From the NCBI GenBank assembly GCA_022710485.1, contig JAKLGU010000002.1, positions 190,682-254,681 on the forward strand: a DNA stretch of 64,000 nt. Reading direction: 5' to 3'. Under the pieces are notes generated by a model, which made no database searches, had not been told where the DNA came from, and worked only from the letters and a program-made list of their open reading frames with translations. This DNA is from Gemmatimonadota bacterium. Its GTDB lineage: Bacteria; Gemmatimonadota; Gemmatimonadetes; Gemmatimonadales; GWC2-71-9. The position numbers and the translations under genes are program-made. This document shows positions 24,930-33,401 of this stretch, one piece after another. Numbering within the stretch: the first letter of the stretch is position 1; every line of letters starts with the position of its first letter.

Positions 24930-26900
24930 CTAGGGCGTCAACTCGTTCTTCGGCTCGACCCGGACGATCCAGAGCCCGGAAAAGACGTCCGGCACGTAGA
25001 TCTTGCCGTCCCGGTAGATGGCTCCCCACGCCATGGCGGCGTTCGGGAAGTTCCCCTTCGAGTCGCCGGTGTACACGTGGGCGATCTCCCGGTCCTGGGC
25101 CAGAAGGTCGCCCCGCAGTTCCCCGCTCACGTCCAGCACCCGCAACCCGCCCTGGTAGTCGCCGAGGTAGAGCGTGTCGCCGGCCACCCAGACGTTGTGG
25201 GTGCCGCCGTCCCTCGGCTCGTACCAGGCCACCTCGCGCGGCTTCGTGATGTCGGAGACGTCCAGCACATGGAGCCGGCCGTAGGCCCGCCCGAGCCCGA
25301 GGAGGCTCGGGCCCGCGGTGACCTGCGGCTTGGCGGCGAAGACCTCGTCGCCCACGAAGACGTAGCGCCCGCTCCGCCAGGCGGTGTGGGTCCCGCGAAT
25401 GAACCCCGGCCCGCCGACCGCCGCGACGTCGCGGTAGAGCGACTCGAGGTCGTACTTGTACTGCGACACGAACTGCGGGTTCTCGGGGCTGCCGCCGCGC
25501 ATCCCGTTCCCGACGTCGAGGACGATCAGGCCGTCGTTCCAGTAGCTGAGGTAGGCCAGACCGTCTTGCACGTCGATGTCGTGCAGCATCCGGCCCGCGC
25601 CGCTGCCTGGCGTCTCCCAGCGCGCGACCTGCTTCGGCGCCATCGGGTCCCGGATGTCGATGACGCGCATCGAGCCCGTCGCGTCGTCGGTCAGGTAGAC
25701 GTACCCCCGGTAGATGAACGTGCTGTGCACGCCCCCGCTGACGGTCTCGGTGAATTCCGACACCACCTTCGGGTGCGCGGGATCCTCGAACGACAGCACG
25801 ACGATCCCGTTCTTCCGCGACGACGCGCCCTCGCGGGTCAGGACGCCGTACCGCCCGTCCTCGGTGGTCATGATGTCGTTGATGGCGCGGGCGTCCACCA
25901 TGACCGAGTCGGTGATGACCGGCGCGGCCGGATCGGCGAGGTCGATGGCGTACACCCGGTCGCCGAGCGTGGAGAGATAGCCATGCCGGCCGTCGGGATG
26001 GAGCCAGAATTCCATGGTCGCGAACCCCTTCACCGGCACGCGCCCCACCAGGGTGGTCGGGCGCACGGCATCGCGCGGGACCACGGTGATCGTGGCGGTG
26101 GCCGCCCGCCCCGCGAAGGCGCCGACGGCCCGGTAGGTCCCCGGCTCGCTGGCCACGAAGGCGCCGTCCGGCTCGATCAGGCCGGAGCCGGGATTGACCA
26201 TCCACTCGGGGAGGACGTCGGCCACGGCGGCGCCCGACCGGTCGCGGGCCTCGAAGGCGAGCCGCACGACGTCGCCGGTCCGCACGGTGGCGACGGCAGG
26301 CTTCACCTCCACGGTGGCGACGGGGTTGGCGACCACCGACAGCTGGAGGGTGGCGCTCGCCTGGCCGGCGCGCGCCGTTACGATGGCGCGCCCCGGACGG
26401 ACCGCGGTCAGGATGCCGGTGCTCGACACGGACAGGACGCCGGGCTGGTCCGACGTCCAGCTCACCGGATCGTGCCGCCGGTCGCCGTCGGCCGAGGTGA
26501 CGGTGGCGGAGAGCGCCACGGCCTGGCCGGCGTAGAGCCGGCGGGGCGCCGGCTCGAGGGTGATCGCCGCCGCGGGGCCGGGCACGATGGTGATGACAGC
26601 GAAGGCGGTCTTCGCGCGGCCGCCCCCCTGCGAGGACGCGAGGGCCGTCACCCGGAGCGCGCCGACGGCGCCCGCCGTGGCGAGCCCGGTGCTGTCCACC
26701 GTGCCCTCGAACTGTCCGCCGGCCTGGAACCAGCGGATGCGGACGTCCGACAACTCGCGCCCCGCGGAATCGAACGCCTGGGCCGTGAGGCGGAGCGTGT
26801 CCCCGACCGCCACGGCCGCCTCGGCGGGGCGGATGGTCACGGAGGCGACGGGCGTGGGCGTCGGCACCTGCTGGATCATCAGGGCAAGGGCGAGCAGCAT
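24930..26900 (-). CDS. Exported Ig-like (BIG_2) and LVIVD-repeat beta-propeller protein
   Basis: 656 aa from the ATG at 26900, which has GGAG 7 nt upstream and gives a short hydrophobic leader (LLALALMIQQVPTP). Residues about 20-290 carry three bacterial Ig-like domains (patterns such as VSWTSDQPGVLSVSSTGILT and VRPGRAIVTARAGQASATL). Residues about 300-656 are an LVIVD propeller with repeated blades (YVYLTDDATGSMRVIDIRDP, YLSYWNDGLIVLDV, LYLGDYQGGLRVLDVSG, IYVPDVFSGLWIVRV). Such proteins sit on the cell surface; the ligand is unknown. A frame open upstream to 28463 is antisense to other genes and not real. Confidence 0.85.
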   Translation of the reverse strand: MLLALALMIQQVPTPTPVASVTIRPAEAAVAVGDTLRLTAQAFDSAGRELSDVRIRWFQAGGQFEGTVDSTGLATAGAVGALRVTALASSQGGGRAKTAFAVITIVPGPAAAITLEPAPRRLYAGQAVALSATVTSADGDRRHDPVSWTSDQPGVLSVSSTGILTAVRPGRAIVTARAGQASATLQLSVVANPVATVEVKPAVATVRTGDVVRLAFEARDRSGAAVADVLPEWMVNPGSGLIEPDGAFVASEPGTYRAVGAFAGRAATATITVVPRDAVRPTTLVGRVPVKGFATMEFWLHPDGRHGYLSTLGDRVYAIDLADPAAPVITDSVMVDARAINDIMTTEDGRYGVLTREGASSRKNGIVVLSFEDPAHPKVVSEFTETVSGGVHSTFIYRGYVYLTDDATGSMRVIDIRDPMAPKQVARWETPGSGAGRMLHDIDVQDGLAYLSYWNDGLIVLDVGNGMRGGSPENPQFVSQYKYDLESLYRDVAAVGGPGFIRGTHTAWRSGRYVFVGDEVFAAKPQVTAGPSLLGLGRAYGRLHVLDVSDITKPREVAWYEPRDGGTHNVWVAGDTLYLGDYQGGLRVLDVSGELRGDLLAQDREIAHVYTGDSKGNFPNAAMAWGAIYRDGKIYVPDVFSGLWIVRVEPKNELTP

Positions 26901-26928
26901 CGAGTGTCTCCGCAATGGGGGATCGCAC

Positions 26929-26934
26929 AAGTTA
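26929..26934 (-). promoter_or_regulatory. Candidate -10 element (TAACTT)
   Basis: Minus-strand TAACTT within CGGCGTGTAACTT, very like CGGCGTGTAGCTT before potD. It predicts a leader of about 22 nt that contains the GGAG of the Ig/LVIVD gene. Confidence 0.35.
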
Positions 26935-26990
26935 CACGCCGCCGGGCCGGCGTCCACCTGCCGCGCGTGGCCAACCCATCCCTCCATGGA

Positions 26991-26996
26991 TAGATT
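26991..26996 (+). promoter_or_regulatory. Candidate -10 element (TAGATT) for ogt
   Basis: TAGATT in GGATAGATTGCC. The predicted start is near 27003, leaving a 12-nt leader with the Shine-Dalgarno GGAGAGGG. Confidence 0.4.
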
Positions 26997-27014
26997 GCCG
27001 CATGGAGAGGGACC

Positions 27015-27551
27015 ATGCGCATTGAGTGGACGTCGTACCAGTCGCCCGTCGGCGTGCTCACGATCCTCGAGGCGCGCGAGGGCCCGCTGATCGTGGAATT
27101 CGCCGAACGGACCGGGCGGCTGAACCTGGCGGAGCGCCTGCGTGAGCGGGCGCCCGGGGCGATCATCGACACCGGGCCCTGTCGGCAGGCCACTTCCTGG
27201 CTCACGGCCTACTTCGCCGGCCGGCCGCGTCCGTTCGCCTACCCCGAGTACCTGCCCGACTACCTGAGCGTGACCGACGCCCAGCAGGCGGTGTGGCGCG
27301 CGCTGACCACCATCCCCTTCGGCGAGACCCGGTCCTACGAAGACATCGCGACGCTCACCGGCATCCACCCGCGGGCGGTCGGGCAGTTGAACGGCTCCAA
27401 TCACCTCGCGATCCTGCTCCCGTGTCACCGGGTGGTCGGCAAGGACGGCGGCCTGGTCGGGTACGGCGGCGGCCTCGAGACGAAGGCGTGGCTCCTCGAC
27501 CACGAGTTGCGCTCGGTCGGGCTGGTCCTGTCCGCGCCGCCGGCGTATTGA
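27015..27551 (+). CDS. ogt: Methylated-DNA--protein-cysteine methyltransferase
   Basis: 178 aa, ATG with GGAGAGGG upstream. The active-site motif LLPCHRVVG places the alkyl-accepting cysteine at C137; the recognition-helix region [14 protein letters not shown] and the following [17 protein letters not shown] are characteristic. The enzyme repairs O6-methylguanine and O4-methylthymine by irreversible transfer of the alkyl group to itself. The usual AVG of the helix-turn-helix is kept (AVGQLNGSN, usually AVGxAxGxN). The N-terminal domain is short, as in Ogt. It precedes a cold-shock gene but is separated by 130 bases. Confidence 0.95.
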   Translation: MRIEWTSYQSPVGVLTILEAREGPLIVEFAERTGRLNLAERLRERAPGAIIDTGPCRQATSWLTAYFAGRPRPFAYPEYLPDYLSVTDAQQAVWRALTTIPFGETRSYEDIATLTGIHPRAVGQLNGSNHLAILLPCHRVVGKDGGLVGYGGGLETKAWLLDHELRSVGLVLSAPPAY

Positions 27552-27681
27552 CAGAAATCCCCTCGTTTCACAGCTTGCACCATGCACGGCAGTCGCACGA
27601 ACGGAGTCGTCGTGGTTCTCGCCGCTCGGATGCGCCAGCTCCGGTCGGCCGTTTTTTTCCCGTCGAACTGAGGTTGCGGCA

Positions 27682-27882
27682 ATGGCGAAGGGCACCGTGA
27701 AGTGGTTCAACGACGCGAAGGGCTTCGGTTTCATCGCGCAAGAGGGAGGCAAGGACGTCTTCGTGCACCACACCGCGATCACCATGGAGGGATTCCGGTC
27801 CCTGGCCGAGGGAGACGCGGTCGAGTTCGACATCGTCGAGGGACCGAAGGGCCTGCAGGCGGCCAACGTCCGGAAGGCTTGA
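27682..27882 (+). CDS. Cold-shock domain protein
   Basis: 66 aa, a single OB fold with RNP1 KGFGFIA and RNP2 DVFVHH. It begins [17 protein letters not shown], the canonical CspA start. It binds single-stranded RNA or DNA as a chaperone. Only the start of the usual third motif is kept, followed by [11 protein letters not shown]. The 130-base leader between ogt and this gene includes a run of seven T (27651-27657), and could hold a thermosensing 5' UTR like other csp genes. Its stop overlaps a TTG start of the next gene. Confidence 0.96.
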   Translation: MAKGTVKWFNDAKGFGFIAQEGGKDVFVHHTAITMEGFRSLAEGDAVEFDIVEGPKGLQAANVRKA

Positions 27883-28430
27883 TCGTCGCCTGGCGCGGCC
27901 TCGCCGCCGCCCTTGCCGTCCTCTGCGCCGCGGCGCCGGTCGCGGCGCAGGGGACACCCCTCTCCTTCTTCGGCTTCCGGGCCGGCGTCCCCCTCGCGGC
28001 CATCGACGCGCAGGTCCGCCTCCTGCTCGGCACCGGACTCTCCTGCCAGCGGAGCAAGGCCGACCCGCGGCTGCAGGAGTGCCGCGCGACGATCGCCGAT
28101 CCCGTCGCCAACACGCCGGTCTCCGTCTGGCTCGCGGCCATCGACAGCATGACGGGCGTGATCACGATCTCGGCGACGCTCCCGACGGCCGATTTCTCGC
28201 GCTGGCGCGACGAGCTCGAGGAGGTGCACGGCCCGCGCGCCGCCACGGTGCAAGGGGCGCAGGGCATGGCGCAGTGGATCGCGGACACCCAGATGCTGCG
28301 CCTCACCTGGCGCGCGGGGACGGGCCGCGTCGAAACCTCGGTCAGCATCGTCGACGGCCCCGTCCTCGACGGGTGGAACCTCGGCGACACCGCGCCCGCG
28401 CGGATTGCCAAGCCCCGCCCACCCGGCTAA
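27879..28430 (+). CDS. Secreted hypothetical protein
   Basis: 183 aa if translation begins at the TTG that overlaps the cold-shock stop (TTGA). This start supplies a clean signal peptide ([23 protein letters not shown]). The mature protein has two cysteines ([19 protein letters not shown]), likely a disulfide, and a pattern of short beta strands ending [18 protein letters not shown]. The family is not recognised. Placement immediately after a cold-shock gene is probably incidental read-through transcription. Confidence 0.6.
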   Translation: MIVAWRGLAAALAVLCAAAPVAAQGTPLSFFGFRAGVPLAAIDAQVRLLLGTGLSCQRSKADPRLQECRATIADPVANTPVSVWLAAIDSMTGVITISATLPTADFSRWRDELEEVHGPRAATVQGAQGMAQWIADTQMLRLTWRAGTGRVETSVSIVDGPVLDGWNLGDTAPARIAKPRPPG

Positions 28431-28499
28431 CCTACGGTATCTCCCCTGAGCACTCGTCCGCACGCGCGGATTTCCACAGCATCACGCCCGGAGTCTGAC

Positions 28500-29642
28500 G
28501 TGGTCCTGCATTTTCCTCGGCCGGGTCGGACGCGCGCTTGCGCCGTCCTGCTGGGCCTGGTCGTCCTTGGCGCCTGCGGGCGGGGGAGCGGCCCCGTGCA
28601 GATCGGCGTGGCCGCCAACTTCACCGACCCGCTGAGCCTTCCCATCCGGTACGGCGCCCAGCTGGCGGCGGAGGAGATCAACGCGGCGGGCGGCATCAAC
28701 GGCCGGCCCATCGAACTGGTTGAGCGGGAGGACTACGCCGACGCCGATTCCGCCGTCGTCGTCGCCACCGACTTCTACAATTCCCCCGTGGTCGCGGTCA
28801 TCGGCCACGGCTTTTCCGGACCCACCCTCGCCGCCGCCCCGGTCTACAACGGCGGCAGCAACCCCCTCCTCGAGATCGCGCCGGCCGCCTCCGCCCCCGC
28901 GGTGACCGACGCCGGCCCCTACACCTTCCGGCTCTGCCCCAGCGACCTCGCGCACGGTTCGGCGCTGGCGCGCTGGGCGCGCGAGCGGCTGGGACTCACC
29001 CGCGGCGCGGTGTTCTACACGAACAGCGAATACGGGCGCGGCATCCGCACCGCGTTCGAGGCGGAGTTCGCCTCGCTCGACGGGGCGGTGGTAGGCTCCT
29101 ATCCCTATCTCGGCGACACGCCGGACGTCGGCCCGTACGTGGACCTCCTGTCGCGGGACAAGCGGGCGCAGTTCATGCTCATCGCGGGCTACGACCCCGA
29201 CGCGCGGACCATCCTGACCGAGGCGCGGAAGAAGAACCTGACCATCCCCGCGATGGGCGGCGACGGCCTCGAGCAGATCGCGCTCAGCGGCCCGGTGGCC
29301 AACGGCACCTACGTCACCTCCTCGTACTTCAGCCAGACCGCCACCGCGGCCAACCAGCGCTTCGTCAGCGCGTACAAGGCGCGATTCCCGACGGCCGGCG
29401 AGCCCAACGGCTCGGGGGCGGCCGCGTACGACGCCGTGTACATGCTGCAGGAGGCGATGCAGCGGGTCGGCACCGACCGGAAAGCGGTGCGCGACGCCTT
29501 CGCCGGCATCGGGACCGCCACGCCGGCGTTCGAGGGGGCCATGGGCACCATCGCCTTCGACGAGAACGGCGACGTCCCGAGCCTCAAGATCTACGTCGGC
29601 CAGGTGCGCGACGGCGTCATGCAGCCGGCGGAGGGGCAATGA
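28500..29642 (+). CDS. Periplasmic ligand-binding lipoprotein (Leu/Ile/Val-binding family)
   Basis: 380 aa, GTG start. The signal peptide ends in the lipobox VVLGAC (C26). The mature part is a type I periplasmic-binding fold of the branched-chain amino acid family: [58 protein letters not shown], and [15 protein letters not shown]. In transport operons it would deliver amino acids or related ligands to an ABC permease, but no permease gene is near. Instead its stop overlaps the start of a chemoreceptor (ATGA), suggesting that it presents a ligand to that receptor. Confidence 0.88.
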   Translation: MVLHFPRPGRTRACAVLLGLVVLGACGRGSGPVQIGVAANFTDPLSLPIRYGAQLAAEEINAAGGINGRPIELVEREDYADADSAVVVATDFYNSPVVAVIGHGFSGPTLAAAPVYNGGSNPLLEIAPAASAPAVTDAGPYTFRLCPSDLAHGSALARWARERLGLTRGAVFYTNSEYGRGIRTAFEAEFASLDGAVVGSYPYLGDTPDVGPYVDLLSRDKRAQFMLIAGYDPDARTILTEARKKNLTIPAMGGDGLEQIALSGPVANGTYVTSSYFSQTATAANQRFVSAYKARFPTAGEPNGSGAAAYDAVYMLQEAMQRVGTDRKAVRDAFAGIGTATPAFEGAMGTIAFDENGDVPSLKIYVGQVRDGVMQPAEGQ

Positions 29643-31333
29643 ACCCGCTCAAGAGCCTCCGGAGCCGGGTCAGCCTGGGCATGACGATCCTGGTGACGCT
29701 CGTGCTGCTCATCGCGGTCAGCGCCACGCGGGCGGTGCGCTCCATCAGCCAGGCGGTCGAGACCGAGACCACCGCGCTGCTGGCCGGCACCGAGGCGGGC
29801 AGCGGCCTGGTCGGCGCCATCCTCAACGAGATCCGGAGCGCCGAGCAGTACCTGCTCGACCCCTCCGTCGCGCTGCAGCAGGAGTTCATCGCCAGCGGCG
29901 ATTCCGCGTACGCCTACCAGCAGACGTTCCGACAGCTCACCGGCCTCTCGACACAGGACCGGTACATCACGAACAAGATCGCCGAGGAACAGGCCGCCAT
30001 CGAGGTGGCCTACGCGATGGCGCACGCGCTGGCCGACCTCGGCCGGGACGCGGAGGCGCGCCGCTTCGCCAACGCGGCGCGCGAGCCGGCCGACACCCTG
30101 GTGGCGGACGTGCGGGCCCTCTCCCGCTCGCAGAGCACGCGGGCGCTGATCCGGATCCAGAGCCTGCGGGAGGAGGCCGGCCGGCGGGAGCGGAACGTGT
30201 GGGCGCTCTTCGGCCTGGCGCTCATCCTCGGCGTCGCGACCACGATCTATACCGTGCGCACCGTGGACCGCCCGCTCCGCCGCCTGGTCGGCGCCGCGGA
30301 GCGCTTCGGCGCCGGTGACCTCCGACCGGTCACGCTCGGCGAGATGCCCACCGAACTCGGCCGGCTCGCCGCGGCCATGGACGAGATGGCCGCGCGCCTC
30401 CGCGAAGTCGTCGGGATCGTGGTGAAGGAGTCGAACCAGATCAGCGGGAGCGCCAGCGACTTCTCCGCCATGAGCGAGGAGCTGGCCGCCAGCAGCGGCG
30501 AGATCTCCACTGCCATGGTCAAGATGTCGCACAGCGCCGAGTCGCAGGTGCACGGGATGCGGGACGCCGACGGGCTCCTCGGCCGGCTCCGCGCCACCGC
30601 CGCCGAGGCCGACGAGGCGTCCACCCGCGTCGTGGCGCTGGGCGACACCATCCGGGACCTGGCCGTCCGGCACCGCACCGACGTGGCCGCCGCTGGGCAG
30701 ACGCTGCTCGACGTGCGGGAGGTGGTGCAGACCTCCGCGCAGCAGGTCCAGGAGCTCGCCCGGAAGTCGGAGTCGATCACCGAGTTCATCGACCTCATCA
30801 AGCAGATCTCATCGCAGACCAACCTGCTCGCGCTGAACGCCGCCATCGAGGCGGCGCGCGCCGGCGAGCACGGGCGCGGCTTCGCCGTGGTGGCCGAGGA
30901 GGTGCGGCACCTGGCGGACTCCAGCGCCCGCGCAGCGGAGGACGTGACCAAGACGGTCCAGTTCATCCGGAACCAGGTGCGCGAGGTGTCGGGCACGATG
31001 CAGGTGGGCACGACGAAGGTCCGCGGGATCGAGGGGGTCGCGAACGCCGCCGCCCGCGCCCTCGACGACATCGGCGCCGCGGTGCAGGAGGTCCGGACGG
31101 CGGCGGCGGTCGTCTCGGCGCAGGCGGCGCTGAACCGGACCATCGTGGACCAGCTCGGCGGCAAGACGGCCGAGGTGGCCGCCTCCGCCACCGAGCACGC
31201 ATCGGCAAGCCAGGAAGTCACGGCGGCCGCGGAGGAGCAGAGCGCGTCCACGGAAGAGATGGCCGCCGCCGCCGGCGACCTGCTGCAGGGCGCCACCCGG
31301 CTCACCGATGCGATGAGCGCCTTCCGGACCTGA
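29639..31333 (+). CDS. Methyl-accepting chemotaxis protein
   Basis: 564 aa. One membrane helix at about residues 13-31, a periplasmic helical domain (about 32-185), a second helix ([20 protein letters not shown]), a HAMP linker, then the coiled-coil signalling domain. The conserved hairpin tip is intact ([20 protein letters not shown], continuing [20 protein letters not shown]). The glutamine/glutamate methylation regions flank it. No CheR-binding pentapeptide is at the C-terminus (ends MSAFRT). It couples to CheA/CheW, not encoded here. Overlap with the binding-protein gene suggests joint sensing. A strong terminator follows. Confidence 0.95.
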   Translation: MNPLKSLRSRVSLGMTILVTLVLLIAVSATRAVRSISQAVETETTALLAGTEAGSGLVGAILNEIRSAEQYLLDPSVALQQEFIASGDSAYAYQQTFRQLTGLSTQDRYITNKIAEEQAAIEVAYAMAHALADLGRDAEARRFANAAREPADTLVADVRALSRSQSTRALIRIQSLREEAGRRERNVWALFGLALILGVATTIYTVRTVDRPLRRLVGAAERFGAGDLRPVTLGEMPTELGRLAAAMDEMAARLREVVGIVVKESNQISGSASDFSAMSEELAASSGEISTAMVKMSHSAESQVHGMRDADGLLGRLRATAAEADEASTRVVALGDTIRDLAVRHRTDVAAAGQTLLDVREVVQTSAQQVQELARKSESITEFIDLIKQISSQTNLLALNAAIEAARAGEHGRGFAVVAEEVRHLADSSARAAEDVTKTVQFIRNQVREVSGTMQVGTTKVRGIEGVANAAARALDDIGAAVQEVRTAAAVVSAQAALNRTIVDQLGGKTAEVAASATEHASASQEVTAAAEEQSASTEEMAAAAGDLLQGATRLTDAMSAFRT

Positions 31334-31356
31334 CGCACCGCCCGCCCGAACGCAGA

Positions 31357-31384
31357 GCGCCCCCCGGCAATTGCCGGGGGGCGC
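31357..31384 (+). terminator. Intrinsic terminator after the chemoreceptor
   Basis: A perfect palindrome with 14-base arms (GCGCCCCCCGGCAA / TTGCCGGGGGGCGC) followed by TTTCG. It also faces the 3' end of the convergent histone-like gene. Confidence 0.85.
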
Positions 31385-31404
31385 TTTCGTGTCCAGGTGC
31401 CGGG

Positions 31405-31785
31405 CTAGCGCTTCTTCTTCTTCGCGGCCGGCTTCTTCGGATGCGCCTTCGGTTTGGCGGGCTTGGCCTTCGCCTTCGGCTTGGGCTTGGACGGCGCCTT
31501 TCCCTTGCCGGCCTTGGGGCGGGCGGCGATCCGGTCGAGCTTCTTCTGGTGCGCCGCCTTCAGGTCGGTCATGAGCCGGTCGCCCTCGTCCTCGGCCAGG
31601 AGGCCGCGGCGCGTGGCGTACTTGACGAGCTCGTCGGCATCGGCGATGTCGAACTCCGAGAGCCGGGCCGCCGCGCGGATGACGTTGACCAGCGCATCCG
31701 CCACAGGGCTCCGGAGCACCGTCGCGATGCCGGGAAGGCTCTCGAGCAGGGTGGAAATCTGGGCGCCACCAAGTTCAGAAACCAC
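31405..31785 (-). CDS. Protein with lysine/alanine/proline-rich histone H1-like tail
   Basis: 126 aa from the GTG at 31785, chosen because AAGGAG stands 5 nt upstream; the open frame reaches 31824. The first 80 residues form a helical domain (LESLPGIATVLRSPVADALVNV, VKYATRRGLLAEDEGDRLMTDL in parts). From about residue 85 the sequence is almost only K, P and A (KPKPKAKAKPAKPKAHPKKP, ending AAKKKKR), like histone H1 tails and bacterial HU/Hc1-type tails. It may bind DNA or RNA electrostatically. The function is inferred from composition only. Confidence 0.75.
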   Translation of the reverse strand: MVSELGGAQISTLLESLPGIATVLRSPVADALVNVIRAAARLSEFDIADADELVKYATRRGLLAEDEGDRLMTDLKAAHQKKLDRIAARPKAGKGKAPSKPKPKAKAKPAKPKAHPKKPAAKKKKR

Positions 31786-32095
31786 GGGAACTCCTTCGGA
31801 CCGGGACAGCCGGCGTGCTGACACGGCGTAACGCTATGTCGCGTTAAGCCTTGCAGGCGCCAACGTACCACACCGGGACCGCGCCGTCAAGCCGAGACCT
31901 CCCGCGTGGGGTGATTCTGGCCATCATCCCCGTGAAAGGAGACATTAAGCAGCCAGTATCGCGCCACCATAAAGCCATTACGGCGGATTGTCCACGCTAC
32001 GGTCCCGGAGGCGCTTTTCGGGCGCTTTGCGCGACCCACTTTCGATCCATACATTGTTGGGAGGGGACGCCGGCTCGCCCCTGGAAGGACCGCCC
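31786..32095. other. Intergenic region between divergent genes
   Basis: About 310 bases. The right end has a candidate promoter for the zinc-ribbon gene (separate entry). No open frame or RNA gene is recognised in the rest. Confidence 0.5.
32027..32055 (+). promoter_or_regulatory. Candidate sigma-70 promoter of the zinc-ribbon gene
   Basis: TTGCGC and TACATT separated by 17 nt, each with 4 of 6 consensus bases. The predicted leader is about 34 nt and carries GGAAGGA before the ATG. Confidence 0.4.
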
Positions 32096-32365
32096 ATGGG
32101 ACGTCGGGGCATCAAGGAGTTCCGGGCGCCCGAGGCGCTCGCGCTGGTCGCGGCCGACCGTGACCGGAAGCCGTTGGTGTGCCCGTCCTGCGGCACCGCC
32201 ACGATCAGCCGGACCCCCAGACGTCCACCGCCGGACGCGCCGCTCGAGCTCGGGCGGATCGCGCTGCTCTGCTCCAAGTGCGGCCGCAGCGCCGCCTACC
32301 TGCCGCGCGCGCCCGACCCCTCCCGCTCGCCCGAGTCTCCGTACCACCCGCCCGGCGCGTCCTAG
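32096..32365 (+). CDS. Small zinc-ribbon protein
   Basis: 89 aa, with two CxxC knuckles (C29/C32 in CPSCG and C59/C62 in CSKCG) that should bind one zinc ion. A Shine-Dalgarno-like GGAAGGA is present. The remainder is proline-rich and probably disordered. The family is not further recognised; possible roles are nucleic acid or protein binding. The 3' end overlaps the convergent small membrane gene by 4 bases. Confidence 0.65.
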   Translation: MGRRGIKEFRAPEALALVAADRDRKPLVCPSCGTATISRTPRRPPPDAPLELGRIALLCSKCGRSAAYLPRAPDPSRSPESPYHPPGAS

Positions 32366-32571
32366 GGAGCGACCACCCCGCGGTAGATGACGTAGGGGAG
32401 CAGGACGTAGAGGATGAGATCCCGCACCAGGTAGAACAGCACGAAGGCCGCCACGGCACGCCAGCCGAGGCGGCGGACTTCCGCCCAGCTCCTCGGAAAG
32501 CGCAGCCATCGCCGGAACCGCCCGGCCGGCGCGCTCCCGGCTACATCGGGCGGCTGAAGGTCCGTCCCCAT
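32362..32571 (-). CDS. Short single-pass membrane protein
   Basis: 69 aa from the ATG at 32571, which lies 30 bases inside the lepB 3' end. A basic segment (RRWLRFPRSWAEVRRLGWR) is followed by a hydrophobic helix (AVAAFVLFYLVRDLILYVLL). Co-transcribed with lepB by its position. Unknown function; short proteins of this kind often follow signal peptidase genes in related genomes, but that is only an impression. Confidence 0.5.
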   Translation of the reverse strand: MGTDLQPPDVAGSAPAGRFRRWLRFPRSWAEVRRLGWRAVAAFVLFYLVRDLILYVLLPYVIYRGVVAP

Positions 32572-33281
32572 CGGATGGCCGTCAGAAAGGGGACCGGTTT
32601 CCAGCTGTTGGCGTCGTAGCTGTAATAGATGAACATCGGGCGGCCCCGCACGTTCTTCCGCGGCAGGAATCCCCACATCCGGCTGTCGTGGGAGTTGTCC
32701 CGGCTGTCGCCCATCATGAAGTACGAATCGGGGGGCACGACGATCGGCCCCCAGTCCTGCAAGTCGGGGTTGTAGGTGGCGGTGTCGCGACCGACGAGGT
32801 GCTTGACCTGCCACTGGCGCATCACGAACCGCTGCTCCGGCCCCGCCATCGGCAGCGGGGAGGCGTGCACGACGTACGGCTCGTCGAGGCGCTCGCCGTT
32901 GCGGATCAGCTGCCCTCCCTCCATCGCCAGCGTGTCACCCGGCATCCCCACCATCCGCTTGACGACGTCGATCGGCTCCTCGACGGAGTCGAAGACGAGG
33001 ATGTCGTTGCGCTGCGGCTCGCGGAACGCGGGGAGCCGCTTGTGCACCAGCGGAATCTCGGCGCCGTAGAGGGCCTTGTTGACGAAGAGGAAGTCACCGA
33101 CGAGCAGGGTGTTTTCCATGCTGCCAGAGGGTATGCGGAAGGCCTGCACGAGGAAGGTCCGCAGCACCAGCCACACCAGCAGCGCCACGGTGATGGACTT
33201 GATCCAGTCCCAGAGCCAGAGCACGAAGGAATGGTGGGCGGGGGGGGACTTCGGCTGGGCCATGAGCGGCGTCACATCCAC
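32541..33281 (-). CDS. lepB: Signal peptidase I
   Basis: 246 aa (GTG start; ATG at residue 7 is an alternative). One membrane helix (about 28-45) is followed by the catalytic serine motif FRIPSGSMENTLLVGD (S54) and the lysine region DVVKRMVGMPGD (K108); box E is MMGDSRDNSHDSR. The enzyme removes signal peptides from exported proteins on the outer face of the inner membrane. It serves the many exported proteins in this window. A candidate -10 TAGCTT lies at 33301-33306, isolated from the upstream gene by a hairpin. Confidence 0.95.
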   Translation of the reverse strand: MDVTPLMAQPKSPPAHHSFVLWLWDWIKSITVALLVWLVLRTFLVQAFRIPSGSMENTLLVGDFLFVNKALYGAEIPLVHKRLPAFREPQRNDILVFDSVEEPIDVVKRMVGMPGDTLAMEGGQLIRNGERLDEPYVVHASPLPMAGPEQRFVMRQWQVKHLVGRDTATYNPDLQDWGPIVVPPDSYFMMGDSRDNSHDSRMWGFLPRKNVRGRPMFIYYSYDANSWKPVPFLTAIRWGRTFSRPM

Positions 33282-33300
33282 GTGAAAGTGAGGGGACGGT

Positions 33301-33306
33301 AAGCTA
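33301..33306 (-). promoter_or_regulatory. Candidate -10 element (TAGCTT) of lepB
   Basis: Minus-strand TAGCTT in GGTTAGCTTACC. The predicted leader is 13 nt to the GTG or 31 nt to the alternative ATG. Confidence 0.35.
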
Positions 33307-33342
33307 ACCCCCCGGGCCGGACCCGGTGAAGGCCCACGCGAC

Positions 33343-33381
33343 GCGGGGCACCGACGCCACCTACGCGCGCCGGTGCCCCGC
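33343..33381 (-). terminator. Hairpin between the TolB-like gene and lepB
   Basis: Perfect 11-bp arms (GCGGGGCACCG and CGGTGCCCCGC) around a 17-nt loop. It sits 20 nt after the stop of the TolB-like gene and before the lepB promoter, so a terminator role is likely although no T-run follows on the minus strand. Confidence 0.5.
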
Positions 33382-33401
33382 AGTTTCCCCGGGCTGCCCG
33401 A

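Noticed and set aside
24747..26993. 748-codon plus-strand frame opposite the Ig/LVIVD gene
   Set aside because: Composition is dominated by H, R, G, V and P typical of antisense frames in GC-rich DNA; the opposite strand shows Ig and LVIVD repeats.
27558..27681. T-run before the cold-shock gene considered as an ogt terminator
   Set aside because: Seven T are present at 27651-27657 but no stable stem with matching arms precedes them.
26901..28463. Upstream extension of the Ig/LVIVD frame
   Set aside because: It runs antisense through ogt, csp and a secreted protein; the ATG at 26900 with GGAG and a hydrophobic leader is sufficient.
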